NCBI RefSeq assembly: GCF_028622875.1 | Contig: NZ_CP117710.1 | Location: forward strand, 124,001-188,000 | Length of the DNA stretch: 64,000 nt | Direction of reading: 5' to 3' | Origin: Streptomyces sp. MMBL 11-1 | Lineage (GTDB): Bacteria > Actinomycetota > Actinomycetes > Streptomycetales > Streptomycetaceae | In this document: piece by piece, positions 47,685 to 56,970 of the stretch | Position numbering within the stretch: position 1 is the stretch's first letter | Layout of the letters: each line of letters opens with the position of its first letter | Program-made: the position numbers and the translations under genes | The notes under the pieces: model-generated | Databases searched by the model: none | Seen by the model: only the letters and a program-made list of their open reading frames with translations | Told to the model about the DNA's origin: nothing

Positions 47685-48563
47685 ATGGATCCAGCTGCGC
47701 AAAAGGTCAAGGGCATCGGCTTCATCGACCCTCTGCGGGACGGGCTGTGCGAGCAACTGGCAGACCTCGCCCAGCAGTGCATCACCGGTTTCAGCGACGA
47801 CCGCCCGGTCAGTGCCTCGTTGGTCCGCTCCCGGCTGACGAACGCACTCACCGGCGCGCCCCCTGTGCTCGCGGTCGCCCGCGATGACCGGGGAGTCACC
47901 GGCTGGTGTGCCGTGCGCCGCCCGGAACCCGGGGAAGGGCTGGCGCGTCTGTGGGGCCCGGTCGTCGCCCCGGGGGCCCGCCGGGCCGGACTGGGGGCGC
48001 GGCTCCTGGACGCCGTGGCCGGCGCAGCCCCCTGGCCGCTGGTGACCACGGATGTGCCGGCCGACCGGCCTGGTGCCGCCGCATTCTTCGCCCGGTCCGG
48101 GTGGACGGAGCTGGATACCGTCACCGTGCTGCACGGCACACCGGCCAGGGGCGGCTTCGAAGCCGCTACCGCCGACACGTTGCCGGAGCTGGGGGCGTAC
48201 GTCACGGACGCCGCCCGGCGGTACGCCGGGCATGAGGAGGCCTTCGCCAAGGCCACCTTGCGGCGATGGCAGGACGATGCCCGGTTCCGGCCGGGGAATC
48301 TGCTTCTCGACACCTCGACCGGGTCTCTGCTGCTGGCACTGGCCCAGCACACCGCGGTGAGCAGCGAGCTGTTGCTGGCCGAGGTCTGGGCCGCTGACGC
48401 AGATGTCCGCCGGCGGCTGATCACGGCGGCGCACACGATGGCCGCCGACCAGCAGTTGGACACCGTCCGCGCCGTGACCCGGCAGGAGCCGGCCGACTTC
48501 GTCGCCTGCGGCATGCACATCACCGGCCGCTGCAGCACCTTTGTCCTTCCCGGCGGGCGCTGA
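47685..48563 (+). CDS. GNAT-family acetyltransferase
   Basis: The 292-residue protein has one GNAT domain ('VLAVARDDRGVTGWCAVRRP', 'WGPVVAPGARRAGLGARLLD', 'DRPGAAAFFARSGWTELDTV') followed by a C-terminal half of similar size ('AYVTDAARRYAGHEEAFAKA', 'LLLAEVWAADADVRRRLITA') that could be a degenerate second GNAT unit. GAAGGG lies eight bases before ATG 47685; an ATG at 47667 has no site. It is the first gene of the cluster and could acetylate the product, an intermediate, or provide self-resistance. Confidence 0.8.
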   Translation: MDPAAQKVKGIGFIDPLRDGLCEQLADLAQQCITGFSDDRPVSASLVRSRLTNALTGAPPVLAVARDDRGVTGWCAVRRPEPGEGLARLWGPVVAPGARRAGLGARLLDAVAGAAPWPLVTTDVPADRPGAAAFFARSGWTELDTVTVLHGTPARGGFEAATADTLPELGAYVTDAARRYAGHEEAFAKATLRRWQDDARFRPGNLLLDTSTGSLLLALAQHTAVSSELLLAEVWAADADVRRRLITAAHTMAADQQLDTVRAVTRQEPADFVACGMHITGRCSTFVLPGGR

Positions 48564-48610
48564 CCTTTTCCGGGCGCTCCTTCGAACCGACCCCTGACAG
48601 GAGGGCTTCT

Positions 48611-50113
48611 ATGCCCGCATCCGTGAAACCGCCGCTCGTCCACGCGGTCGACGTCGTCGCCGGCGCGGACGAAGCCCGCCGCCTGGTCGGCGAACTCGCC
48701 TCCCGGCTCGCCGCCCACCCCGAGGTGCTGGGCATGCGGGAGGAGACGCCGGCGTCGTGGGTGTGCACTCTCACCGGCGGAGGCCGCGGGCGGCTGGCCC
48801 TGGCCGCCCCTGCGGAACCGGCGTCGGCCGCCCAGAACACCCACCGTCTCATCACGACCCTCGAGCAGGGCACGCCTGCCGCGGCGGAGACCTTCTTCGC
48901 GGCCGCACGGCACCTGCCGTTCACCACCACCGAGATCGCCGCGGCGGTCGACGAACTGCCGCTCACCAGCCGGCTGGCGGGCCGCTGGCCCCACAAGCCT
49001 CTGGCCGACGTCGGGGTTCTGCTGACGATCCACCACATGCGGGACTTTCTCGTCCTGGTCGACAGCCTGCTCGCTCTCGGGGTCGACCCGGCGCACATGA
49101 CCGTGATCGACAAGGAATACCCCTACGCCCACACCCACCGGGTGGACGCGCATCTGGTGCAGCGGTACGGCATCGCCGTGTGGCGCTACCGGAAGCTGGG
49201 CGAAGGGATCCGGGACCATATCGGCCGGGTGTCCGCGGCGGGCAAGCGGAGCGTCGTGATGGACGACGGTGGCTACGTCCTGCCCACGGTCCTGCGGGAT
49301 CTTCCCGACGAGGTGGGGCACTTCGTAGGGTTGGTGGAGCAGACCACGTCCGGCATCCGGAAGGTCGAGGGGCTTGCACTGCCGCTGCCGCTGTTCAGTG
49401 TGGCCGAGAGCGACATGAAGGGCATGATCGAGTCCTACGGCATCGCCGACGCGTCGGTCCGCAACACGCTGCGGCTGCTGCCGGATGAGAAGTTCGAGGG
49501 GCAGGCCGCCCTGGTCCTCGGTTTCGGACGGATCGGCCGTGAAGTCGCCCGGGTTCTGGCCGGCCGGCGGATGCGGGTCGCGGTGTTCGACGCCGACATC
49601 ACCCGCCTGGTCGCCGCGCACGAGGAAGGGTTCTTCACCGGCCGGTCCCTTACCGACCTGGTGGTGGCCCACCGGCCGCGCATGGTCATCGGCTGTGTCG
49701 GCAGCCGCAGTTTCGGACTGGAGCAGGCCCGCCTGCTGCCCCCGCGATCGTTCCTGGTCAGCACGACCAGCAGGAACTTCGAGTTCGGTCTGGAGGAGCT
49801 ACGGGCGGGCAGCACCGCTCTCACCGACCGGGGTGTGCTGGGCACCAGCTACCAGCTGGCCGACGGTCCGGAGGTCCTGGTTCTCGGGCACGGGATGCCG
49901 ATCAACTTCCACTACGCCGAGTCCCTGTCCAACCGCTACGTCGACCTGGTCCTGGCCGGGCTCGCCGTCGGCGCGGTGGCGCTGGCCGGCGGGGACCGGC
50001 GGCTGCGTCCCGGCCACAACGTGGCGGCCACCAACGCGATCCTCGCGGAGTCGAACATCGTCGACGACTACTACCGCCTCTACGGCCCCGACGGCGGTGG
50101 TGAGCGTGGCTGA
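48611..50113 (+). CDS. S-adenosyl-L-homocysteine hydrolase-like protein
   Basis: The 500-residue protein aligns with SAH hydrolase. Kept features are 'SVVMDDGGYVLPTVLRDL' (catalytic Asp region), 'VGLVEQTTSGIRKVEGLALP' (the E-x-T-T-x-G motif) and the NAD-binding loop 'AALVLGFGRIGREVARVLAG'. The usual NVNDSVTKxxFDN segment reads 'LFSVAESDMKGMIESYG': the Lys is kept, but Asn/Asp positions are replaced by Ala/Glu and the second Asp by Glu. Canonical enzymes cleave SAH by NAD-dependent 3'-oxidation. Here the chemistry may act on a modified nucleoside. There is a GGAGG site before ATG 48611. Confidence 0.82.
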   Translation: MPASVKPPLVHAVDVVAGADEARRLVGELASRLAAHPEVLGMREETPASWVCTLTGGGRGRLALAAPAEPASAAQNTHRLITTLEQGTPAAAETFFAAARHLPFTTTEIAAAVDELPLTSRLAGRWPHKPLADVGVLLTIHHMRDFLVLVDSLLALGVDPAHMTVIDKEYPYAHTHRVDAHLVQRYGIAVWRYRKLGEGIRDHIGRVSAAGKRSVVMDDGGYVLPTVLRDLPDEVGHFVGLVEQTTSGIRKVEGLALPLPLFSVAESDMKGMIESYGIADASVRNTLRLLPDEKFEGQAALVLGFGRIGREVARVLAGRRMRVAVFDADITRLVAAHEEGFFTGRSLTDLVVAHRPRMVIGCVGSRSFGLEQARLLPPRSFLVSTTSRNFEFGLEELRAGSTALTDRGVLGTSYQLADGPEVLVLGHGMPINFHYAESLSNRYVDLVLAGLAVGAVALAGGDRRLRPGHNVAATNAILAESNIVDDYYRLYGPDGGGERG

Positions 50114-50570
50114 GCGGATCTTCACGCTCGGGGACCTCACCGGGGTGGGGTCGGTGTGCGGCTGCCTGTCCTGCCGGCTCGGCGCCGTGTTCGCCGAGCA
50201 CCTCACCGCCCTGCGCACCGGCTATCCCGGGCCGGTCACCGCACTGGGGCACCGCGGGGCCTCTCCCGGAACGACCGCCGTGCCGCACTTCCTGGCCGTG
50301 CGGCTGGGCGAGGAGCTGGCGGACGTCGTGGTGTGGGAGGAGATGCGCCCGGACCAGCTGGCCGCCTGGCTCCCGCCCGCCCCGGCACGGGCCCGGGTGC
50401 CGCAGCTGGCCGGGCGCGTGCCGCGTCTGGTCCGTATCCGCCAAGCCGTACGTGCCGGCTCGTTCATCCCTTCGGGGGCGCCAGGCGCTGCTCTGGCCGC
50501 AGGCCGTTACCCCTCGTTCCGTTTCCTCGTCGAGCACTGGCCCGATCTCGAGAAGGAGTTCACCCCATGA
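50100..50570 (+). CDS. Unknown protein with CxxxC-type motif
   Basis: The 156-residue protein ('FTLGDLTGVGSVCGCLSCRL', 'LGEELADVVVWEEMRPDQLA', 'RYPSFRFLVEHWPDLEKEFT') has a Cys-x-Cys-x-x-Cys cluster near residue 20 that could bind metal. I know no family for it. GTG 50100 overlaps the SAHH-like gene by 14 bases; GTG 50097 and 50106 are alternatives. The stop overlaps the ATG of the methyltransferase gene, so it belongs to the cluster operon. Confidence 0.7.
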   Translation: MSVAERIFTLGDLTGVGSVCGCLSCRLGAVFAEHLTALRTGYPGPVTALGHRGASPGTTAVPHFLAVRLGEELADVVVWEEMRPDQLAAWLPPAPARARVPQLAGRVPRLVRIRQAVRAGSFIPSGAPGAALAAGRYPSFRFLVEHWPDLEKEFTP

Positions 50571-51352
50571 CCCCTGCATCTTCCGACTTCGCCGAGGTGG
50601 GCGGCGCGTACGCCGCCTACTCCAACGGCGGCCGCGGCCGGCTGCGCCACGACATCACCGCCCGCCGGGTTCTCGCCGAGCTCGGCGACCGTCCGGCGCG
50701 GGTCCTGGACGTCGGCTGCGGCGACGGGGAGATGGTGTGGCGCTTGGCTGCCGCGGGACACCAGGTCACCGGTGTGGAGCGGTCAGCCGGCATGCTCACC
50801 GCCGCCGCCGAACGGATCGCCGCCGCCCCGGAGCTCGCCGAGCGGGTGACCCTGGCCGAGGGTGACATCTACGCGCTGCCCTTCGACGACGCCGCGTTCG
50901 ACGCGGTGGTCTGCCACGGCGTCGTGATGTACCTGCCCGACTCCGTCGCCCCCACCGTGCACCTGGCCCGGCTCGTCGCCAAGGGCGGGCTCCTGAGCAT
51001 CCTGACGAAGAACCAGCTGGCCGTAGGCGTCCGCGAAGCGCTGCGCGGGCAGTACGAGTCGGCCCAGGCGCAGATCGAGAGCGGCCAGGCCGCGAGCGTG
51101 GGCAACCTCGGCATCACCACCCGCGGGGATACTCCCGACCACCTGGACGACCTCGCCCGGGCCAACGGCCTCACCCCGCTGCCCTGGCAGGGCGTGCGGA
51201 TCTTCCACGACCACTGCCCCAACGACTGGGCGCCCAAGAAGGAGGAGTACCAGGCGGCACTCGCCGTGGAATGGGCCGCCTCCACCCGCAGCCCCTACCG
51301 CGAGCTGGGACGCCTGGTCCACACCCTGGCCCGACGCGAGGCCACCACATGA
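50567..51352 (+). CDS. Class I SAM-dependent methyltransferase
   Basis: The 261-residue protein has motif I 'RVLDVGCGDGEMVWRLAAAG', the acidic residue in 'HQVTGVERSAGMLTAAAERI', 'EGDIYALPFDDAAFDAVVCH' and a C-terminal helical part ('WAPKKEEYQAALAVEWAAST'). This is the small-molecule O- or N-methyltransferase type. AGAAGGAG lies ahead of ATG 50567. SAH released by it could be handled by the neighbouring SAHH-like protein, if that activity is kept. Confidence 0.9.
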   Translation: MTPASSDFAEVGGAYAAYSNGGRGRLRHDITARRVLAELGDRPARVLDVGCGDGEMVWRLAAAGHQVTGVERSAGMLTAAAERIAAAPELAERVTLAEGDIYALPFDDAAFDAVVCHGVVMYLPDSVAPTVHLARLVAKGGLLSILTKNQLAVGVREALRGQYESAQAQIESGQAASVGNLGITTRGDTPDHLDDLARANGLTPLPWQGVRIFHDHCPNDWAPKKEEYQAALAVEWAASTRSPYRELGRLVHTLARREATT

Positions 51353-53325
51353 CCGGCCGGAGCGCGGTCGAACCGCTCACCATCGGCGCCCTCGCCCGGG
51401 AACTGAACGCTCGGGCGGGAACACCGATGCAGGCGCTGCGCTGCTACGAGTCCCTGGCCGCACTGTGGATCCGCTGCTGCGACACCGGACAGCCGGGCGC
51501 CGAGGTCCTGCAGGAGAAAACCTGGAACGCGGCCAGGGACCTGGCAGCCGGGAAGGACACGGCGGTCGCCCCGGAGTGCGCGAACATCCCCGCCCGGTCG
51601 GCCCACGACGAGTCGTTCGTCCGCTTACCGGCCTCCCTGGCCGTCCAGGGTGTGGAGTGGCCGGACGCGATCGCCCTGACCGACCTGTGGCTGGACACCC
51701 GGGAGGGCAACGGCCCGATCCTCGTCGCGGGGGTACGCACCGGCGGAGCGTATCTGGCCCCGCTGGTGGCCGCCCAGCTCGAGAGGTCGGGCCTCGACGT
51801 AGAACTGACGAGCGTCCGGCCGGGCGAGAAGTGCCACGCAGGGGGCCGGCGGGTGCTGCTCGTGGACGACCCGCCGCTGACCGGCCGAACCCTGCTCGCT
51901 CTGGCTCGGGAAATGTCCGGGCCGGGCGGGGCGGAGGTGCTGGTGCCGGTGTTCGACACCGGTGACGTGCAGGGGCTACGCGACGCGGGCGTCCCGGTGA
52001 CCGTGCTGCCGCGAGCCCAGTGGCAGTCCACCAGCCGCCTGGAGCCCGACACCCTGTCTGCCTACCTGGCTCAGCACGCCCACTGGCCGGGCACGGACCG
52101 GCCCGCGGTCGTGGACGGCGTCGTGCCCGGCAGGGAGAACTCCGCCCGGGCCCCGTGGCCGGGGGTGCGCCGCCGCTCCCCCGCCCGGGCCGCGGTCTTC
52201 CTGCGTACGCCCGATGGCGTACAGCGCGCGGTGGCGGGATGGGTGCCGCCGGGGGTTTTCGGGGACGCCGCGCGTGCCGCCGCCACCCGGGTGCGCAGCC
52301 CCCTCCCGCCGGCCACGCTCGCCGTGGCACCGGCCCTGGTGGTCAGCGAGGACCTCACCCAAGCCGGGGCGCTCGGCCGCAGACCTGGGCGCGAGCGGTT
52401 GGAGGAGGCGGTCGACTACGTAATCGCCCGCGCCCGGCACCTTGCGGTGACGGCCCCTGCCGACGGCGGGTCAGTGCCTCTGCCTTCGGTCCTTCGTACG
52501 GTGGCCCGGGAACTGACCGGGGCGGGCGGCGATGGGGCCGCGGTGCGGCTGCATCGGCTGCTGTCCGCTCTCGCCCCGGCGCTGCCCGACAATCGGTGCG
52601 AGGCGGAGAAGTGGTTCCTCGACGAGGCGGGGCGGCTCCGCAAGACCGGGCACCTCACGCACGCCTACCGGCGGGACAACGAGCTGCTCACCCCGTTAAT
52701 CGACCTCGCCGCGCTGAGTGTCGCATTCGGCTGTGGGCTCGACGACGTCGCCGAAAGTGTCGCCCGGCGCGTGCCGGGCGGCGCGCCGTGGAAAGCGGCG
52801 CTCGCCGTCGCCCTGCTGTGCTACGGCACCGCACGCGGCGAGCAACTGCCGCGCACCTACAACCCGCATCGTGCGGCAGGGACGGCCGTTGAGGCCTACC
52901 GGCTCCAGCGCGGCATGAACCACGCGGCCCGGCTGGCGCTGGATCTCCTGCACGAAACGCCCGGCCACCACCCACTGCGGACCGGTGACGGTGAGGACGG
53001 CGGCCCCCGCATCGTGGACCGGTGGCGCGAGCCCCCGGGCGCGCTCGTGGCACCCCGGCTGCCCTTCGGCGGCGCCCCCGACCACCAGGTGGTGCCCGGC
53101 CAGAGTCTCGAGGAGCGGGAGCTGACGAAGAAGGCCGTCGCGCAGTGGACCGGCCAGCGGTTCCTCCCGGTGCGCGAGGGCCAGATGCTGCTGCTCGCCC
53201 CACTGGGCGCACCGACGTCCTGGATCCGCGCCCAGGAGGACCTGGGGGAGCTCGACCGCCGACTTCCCCGGCCCGGGCTGCTCGCCTGGTGCGGGGTGCC
53301 CTGCGTATCCCTGGAGGCGGCCTGA
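51349..53325 (+). CDS. Phosphoribosyltransferase-domain protein with large C-terminal region
   Basis: The 658-residue protein has a type I phosphoribosyltransferase domain (about residues 100-220) with 'PILVAGVRTGGAYLAPLVAA' and a PRPP-loop-like 'RRVLLVDDPPLTGRTLLALA' (VDDPPLTGRT where VDDVxxTGxT is usual). The remaining 430 residues are largely helical and unrecognised. Two TTA codons occur, at 51625 and 52696. It overlaps the methyltransferase stop by ATGA. In the cluster it could attach or remove a ribosyl phosphate, or be a PRPP-binding regulator. Confidence 0.78.
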   Translation: MTGRSAVEPLTIGALARELNARAGTPMQALRCYESLAALWIRCCDTGQPGAEVLQEKTWNAARDLAAGKDTAVAPECANIPARSAHDESFVRLPASLAVQGVEWPDAIALTDLWLDTREGNGPILVAGVRTGGAYLAPLVAAQLERSGLDVELTSVRPGEKCHAGGRRVLLVDDPPLTGRTLLALAREMSGPGGAEVLVPVFDTGDVQGLRDAGVPVTVLPRAQWQSTSRLEPDTLSAYLAQHAHWPGTDRPAVVDGVVPGRENSARAPWPGVRRRSPARAAVFLRTPDGVQRAVAGWVPPGVFGDAARAAATRVRSPLPPATLAVAPALVVSEDLTQAGALGRRPGRERLEEAVDYVIARARHLAVTAPADGGSVPLPSVLRTVARELTGAGGDGAAVRLHRLLSALAPALPDNRCEAEKWFLDEAGRLRKTGHLTHAYRRDNELLTPLIDLAALSVAFGCGLDDVAESVARRVPGGAPWKAALAVALLCYGTARGEQLPRTYNPHRAAGTAVEAYRLQRGMNHAARLALDLLHETPGHHPLRTGDGEDGGPRIVDRWREPPGALVAPRLPFGGAPDHQVVPGQSLEERELTKKAVAQWTGQRFLPVREGQMLLLAPLGAPTSWIRAQEDLGELDRRLPRPGLLAWCGVPCVSLEAA

Positions 53326-53987
53326 TGCTCGTCTTCGACTTCGACGGTGTCCTGCACGACTCCCGCCACCGCGCGTGGCGCTGCTACCAGGACGCCCGCC
53401 GCGAAATGGAGCTGTGGGCCCTTCCCGACCTCACCGGCCCCGACGACCTTCCCGTCGTCTACCAGGGGGTGCTCAGTGCCTCCCTGACCCGCTGGATCGA
53501 CTTCGAGGTCGCCGAACGCTTCTGGAAACGGCACGCCGAACTGGCAGCCCTCACTGCCGAGGCCGAGCCCGCCGGGATCCTCCCCGACCTGGCCGGACTT
53601 CTGGCCGACTTGGCCGACGGTCCCGGCTACGCGGTCGTCACCGGAAGCCACCACATCACCGTCCGGACCCTTCTCGACCGCGACCTCGCCGCGCACCAAT
53701 TGCCCCGGGTACTCCTCTCCCGGGACGACCCGGGCGGGAAGACCGACAAGCTGCGCGCCCTGCGCGAGCACCACGAAGCCACGGTGTACGTCGGCGACAC
53801 CGGCAGCGACGTCCGCCACGCCCACGCCGCCCAACTGGTCTCGGTCGCCGTCGCCTACGGCTACGCGGACCGCGCCGACCTGCGCGCCGCCGAGCCGGAC
53901 CACCTGCTGGACACCCCGGCCGACCTGGCCACCTGGTGCCGAGCCCGGACAGGAACCGACGCGACCGCCCCTTCCCGCACCGTCTGA
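53325..53987 (+). CDS. HAD-superfamily hydrolase
   Basis: The 220-residue protein has HAD motifs I 'MLVFDFDGVLHDSRHRAWRC' (DxD), II 'GYAVVTGSHHITVRTLLDRD' (Thr-Gly-Ser), III 'GGKTDKLRALREHHE' (Lys) and IV 'ATVYVGDTGSDVRHAHAAQL' (GDxxxD). This is a complete phosphatase of the phosphoglycolate-phosphatase-like type. ATG 53325 overlaps the preceding stop by one base (TGATG). It likely removes phosphate from a sugar or nucleotide intermediate in the cluster. Confidence 0.9.
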   Translation: MLVFDFDGVLHDSRHRAWRCYQDARREMELWALPDLTGPDDLPVVYQGVLSASLTRWIDFEVAERFWKRHAELAALTAEAEPAGILPDLAGLLADLADGPGYAVVTGSHHITVRTLLDRDLAAHQLPRVLLSRDDPGGKTDKLRALREHHEATVYVGDTGSDVRHAHAAQLVSVAVAYGYADRADLRAAEPDHLLDTPADLATWCRARTGTDATAPSRTV

Positions 53988-54060
53988 CCCCTCTCCACGA
54001 ACGCGCCCGCCGCCCGGCTACCGCCCCCGGGCCGTCGGGCCCTGCCCGGAAGGACTCCGC

Positions 54061-56211
54061 ATGGACGACAGGCACACAGCAGTGCTGAACCGGCTGGACC
54101 GCGCCATCACCACGGCCCGTCCCGGAAGCCGCCCGCTGACCGACACCGACCGGGCCGCCCTCACCCCTCTGCTCATCAGCCCCGACCGGGTGCGGACCTG
54201 GCTGGAGAACCACCTGAGCGAGACCCCGGGCCGGGTCCGGGTCACCGGCACCCTGGAGCGGCGCCTGGTGCTGCTGGAGCGCCCCGACACCCGATGGGTC
54301 GCCGCCGACCTGTCCGGCAGCAACCACGCCGCCCGGCAGTGGCCGGCATGGACCGGGAGCCACCTGCGGCTGCACACCCCCGGCTCCTGGCTCTCGTACG
54401 CCGAGCTGACCGAGACCGCCGTCCACCGGCTCACCCGCCCCGACGTGCACCTGATGGCCCTCTACCACCCCGAGTTCTTTCCGCTGCCGCGCTTCCCCCT
54501 GGGGATCAGCGACGTGGCCCGCGCCGCCCGCTCCACGCTGATGGGCACGGTCACTCTGTCCGACATGCAGTTAGGCGTCACCCTGGAGGACCTGCTCAAG
54601 CAGCTCACCACCGGGGCGCCGGACATCGTCGGTATCTCGGCGACGTTCGGCCAGCACGACCTGATGCTCCAGCTCCTGGACGCGGCCTTCGCCCTGCCCG
54701 CACCGCCGCTGGTGGTGGCCGGCGGAAGCCTCACCGCCCGCAACGAACGGCTACTGCTGGAGCGCTACCCCGCCCTGCTCGTCGCCCGCGGCGGCGGCGA
54801 GGCCACCATCGAAGGTGTCCTGGCCCACTGGCACGGCGACATCCCACGCGAAGAGATACCCGGCATCGGCTACACCGGCGCCGCTCGCGGCGGCGGCATA
54901 GCCGTCGGCCGGCGCCGCACCGCCAAGCCCGTCGCCCGCGACACCGCCAGCGACATCCTGCCCGAGCTCGACCTGCTGCCGGTCACCTTCGCCCACCATG
55001 GTGTGGCCCAGCTCGAGACCAGCCGAGGCTGCACCAACACCTGCTCCTTCTGCCCGCGCGGCCACAAGGGCCTGTGGGCCGGCGCTGCCCCCGGCAAGCT
55101 GCCGTGGATCCTCGACGAACTGGGCAAGGTCTTCGACCGCCACCCCGACGTCTCCCGCACTCTCTACCTGGTCGACGAGGAGATCATCGGAGGCGACGGC
55201 GACGCCGTCAGCCGGGTCCTGGAGCTCGCGCGCACCCTGCACGAGGCCGGGTTCACCTGGGAGTCCAGCTGCCGCATCGACCAGACGGTACGCGTCGACC
55301 AAGACGAGGCGTGGCACGTCGAGCGGGCCCGCATGTGGCGCACCCTGGTCGACCTGGGCCTTCGGCGGATGCTGTTCGGCGTGGAGTCGGGCGTCGACTC
55401 GATCCTCACCCGCTTCAACAAGGAGACGACCGCCGAGCAGAACGCCCTGGCGATCCGAACCCTGTCCGCGCTCGACGTCCCCACCCGCTACACCTACATC
55501 ACCTTCGACCCGCTCATGAGCCTGGACGAACTGAAGGCCACCCATGCCTTCCAGGGACGCACCGATCTGCTGCTGCGCCCCCAGCCCGGCCTGGACCCGG
55601 GCGACATCGTCCGCGGCGTACGCGACGAGGAGTGGGTGGCGGCGCACACCACCGGCCGGCCGCTGCACACCGGGATCAGCTACATGCTCGTCAGCATGGA
55701 GTGCCTAATCGGCGCCGCCTACACCCGGCAGGCGACCGCCGAAGGTCTCACCGGGCAGCCGGAGCCACTCATGGGCCGCGTCGCCTGCCGCTACCGGGAC
55801 TGGCGTATCGGTGTCGCCAGCGGGTGGGCGCAGCGGTGGGTGGACCGTCACTTCGCCCTCGACTACACCTTCAAGAGCCTGGAGAAGGTCCTGGACGGCC
55901 CGCCCCGGCACGCCGTCCGGCAGGCGCGCGTGGTGCTGAAGGACGCCGCCTACGACGTCCTCGGTGATGTGATCGACGCCATCGAACAGGTCGACGTCGA
56001 GCGGCCTCAGCACGAGAGGGCGCTGTCCGCGCGCATGGAGGCGGCGCTTCAGGCGCGGGCCGGATTGCTGCGCGACCGGATGGCCGTCACCGCGGCCGAG
56101 GTGGGCCGCCACCTGTCCGGCGAGCATGCGGCCACCCTCGCCCGGGAGCACGGCCGGTGGGCGTCGGCGACGAGGTGGAAGCTGATCAACGCGGGCGAGT
56201 CCTGTGCGTGA
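54061..56211 (+). CDS. B12-binding-domain radical SAM protein
   Basis: The 716-residue protein has a cobalamin-binding-like N-terminal region ('LVVAGGSLTARNERLLLERY', 'ALLVARGGGEATIEGVLAHW') followed by a radical SAM domain with the [4Fe-4S] motif in 'RGCTNTCSFCPRGHKG' (CxxxCxxC). Further on come 'LYLVDEEIIGGDGDAVSRVL', 'GLRRMLFGVESGVDSILTRF' and 'ALDVPTRYTYITFDPLMSLD'. Class B enzymes of this type methylate or rearrange unactivated carbons. One TTA codon lies at 54571. GGAAGGA precedes ATG 54061. It is probably the key enzyme of the cluster. Confidence 0.9.
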   Translation: MDDRHTAVLNRLDRAITTARPGSRPLTDTDRAALTPLLISPDRVRTWLENHLSETPGRVRVTGTLERRLVLLERPDTRWVAADLSGSNHAARQWPAWTGSHLRLHTPGSWLSYAELTETAVHRLTRPDVHLMALYHPEFFPLPRFPLGISDVARAARSTLMGTVTLSDMQLGVTLEDLLKQLTTGAPDIVGISATFGQHDLMLQLLDAAFALPAPPLVVAGGSLTARNERLLLERYPALLVARGGGEATIEGVLAHWHGDIPREEIPGIGYTGAARGGGIAVGRRRTAKPVARDTASDILPELDLLPVTFAHHGVAQLETSRGCTNTCSFCPRGHKGLWAGAAPGKLPWILDELGKVFDRHPDVSRTLYLVDEEIIGGDGDAVSRVLELARTLHEAGFTWESSCRIDQTVRVDQDEAWHVERARMWRTLVDLGLRRMLFGVESGVDSILTRFNKETTAEQNALAIRTLSALDVPTRYTYITFDPLMSLDELKATHAFQGRTDLLLRPQPGLDPGDIVRGVRDEEWVAAHTTGRPLHTGISYMLVSMECLIGAAYTRQATAEGLTGQPEPLMGRVACRYRDWRIGVASGWAQRWVDRHFALDYTFKSLEKVLDGPPRHAVRQARVVLKDAAYDVLGDVIDAIEQVDVERPQHERALSARMEAALQARAGLLRDRMAVTAAEVGRHLSGEHAATLAREHGRWASATRWKLINAGESCA

Positions 56212-56275
56212 ACTCCCGTCCAAGGCCCGGGCGCCCCGTCACGCCGTTGCGGTCGGGGCGCCCGGCACCCCGTGC

Positions 56276-56908
56276 TCAGGTGCTGGGTTTCTCCGGGATC
56301 GGCACCCAGTTGAACTCCGGGCAGAAGCGGGCGTACGTCGTCAGCTTCCACGTCGCGTACTCGTCGGTGCGGCCCGAGCTGCGCAGCAGATGCTTGACCC
56401 AGGTGTGCGCGATGCGCTCCTCCAGCGTCATGGTCGTGTCGATCTGGTCGAGCATCCGGCAGGCGACGGCGTAGTCCTCGACCGTCAGGGCGCTCAGGTC
56501 GATCTCGATGCCGTCCAGGGTGAAGGAGAACACCAGCCGCGAGGTGGAGAAGCGGGTCTTGCGCTCGCCCAGGAACGTGGTGTGAGGCGCCAGTGCCTCC
56601 CGCAGGCGGTCGCGGTCCTCGACCGGGTAGCCGATGCCCAGGTCCAGGTCGGAGCTCTCCAGGTTCAGCCGGGTGCCGAAGGAGCCGACGTCGCGCGGCT
56701 TGTGCCCGGTCCACTCGCTGATCATCGCGGCCGCCTCGGCGCGTACCCGCTCCAGACGGTCGTCGTGGACGCGCATCTGCTCGTAGAAGGCGCGCGCCCG
56801 GTCGAACTCGGTGTCGGTGAAGTCGCTGCGGTCGACCCACCGCCGCTCTGCGATCGCGTTCAAGTCAAGTTCGGTGAAGGGAGGTTGTGTCGTCACGCGA
56901 GGCACCAT
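56276..56908 (-). CDS. Pol beta-type nucleotidyltransferase
   Basis: The 210-residue protein has the nucleotidyltransferase signature 'RDVGSFGTRLNLESSDLDLG' (GSFG...S-x-DLDL) and the third acidic residue in 'FTLDGIEIDLSALTVEDYAV'. It would transfer an NMP to a small molecule or protein. ATG 56908 follows GGGAG. It is the only minus-strand gene in the cluster and is divergent from the aldo/keto reductase with 62 bases between, where promoters must overlap. Confidence 0.87.
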   Translation of the reverse strand: MVPRVTTQPPFTELDLNAIAERRWVDRSDFTDTEFDRARAFYEQMRVHDDRLERVRAEAAAMISEWTGHKPRDVGSFGTRLNLESSDLDLGIGYPVEDRDRLREALAPHTTFLGERKTRFSTSRLVFSFTLDGIEIDLSALTVEDYAVACRMLDQIDTTMTLEERIAHTWVKHLLRSSGRTDEYATWKLTTYARFCPEFNWVPIPEKPST

Positions 56909-56970
56909 ACTCACTCCCGGACGCGATTCATCAGTGTTTGCTAGTAATTGAGAGGTAAGAGGTACTTCCT

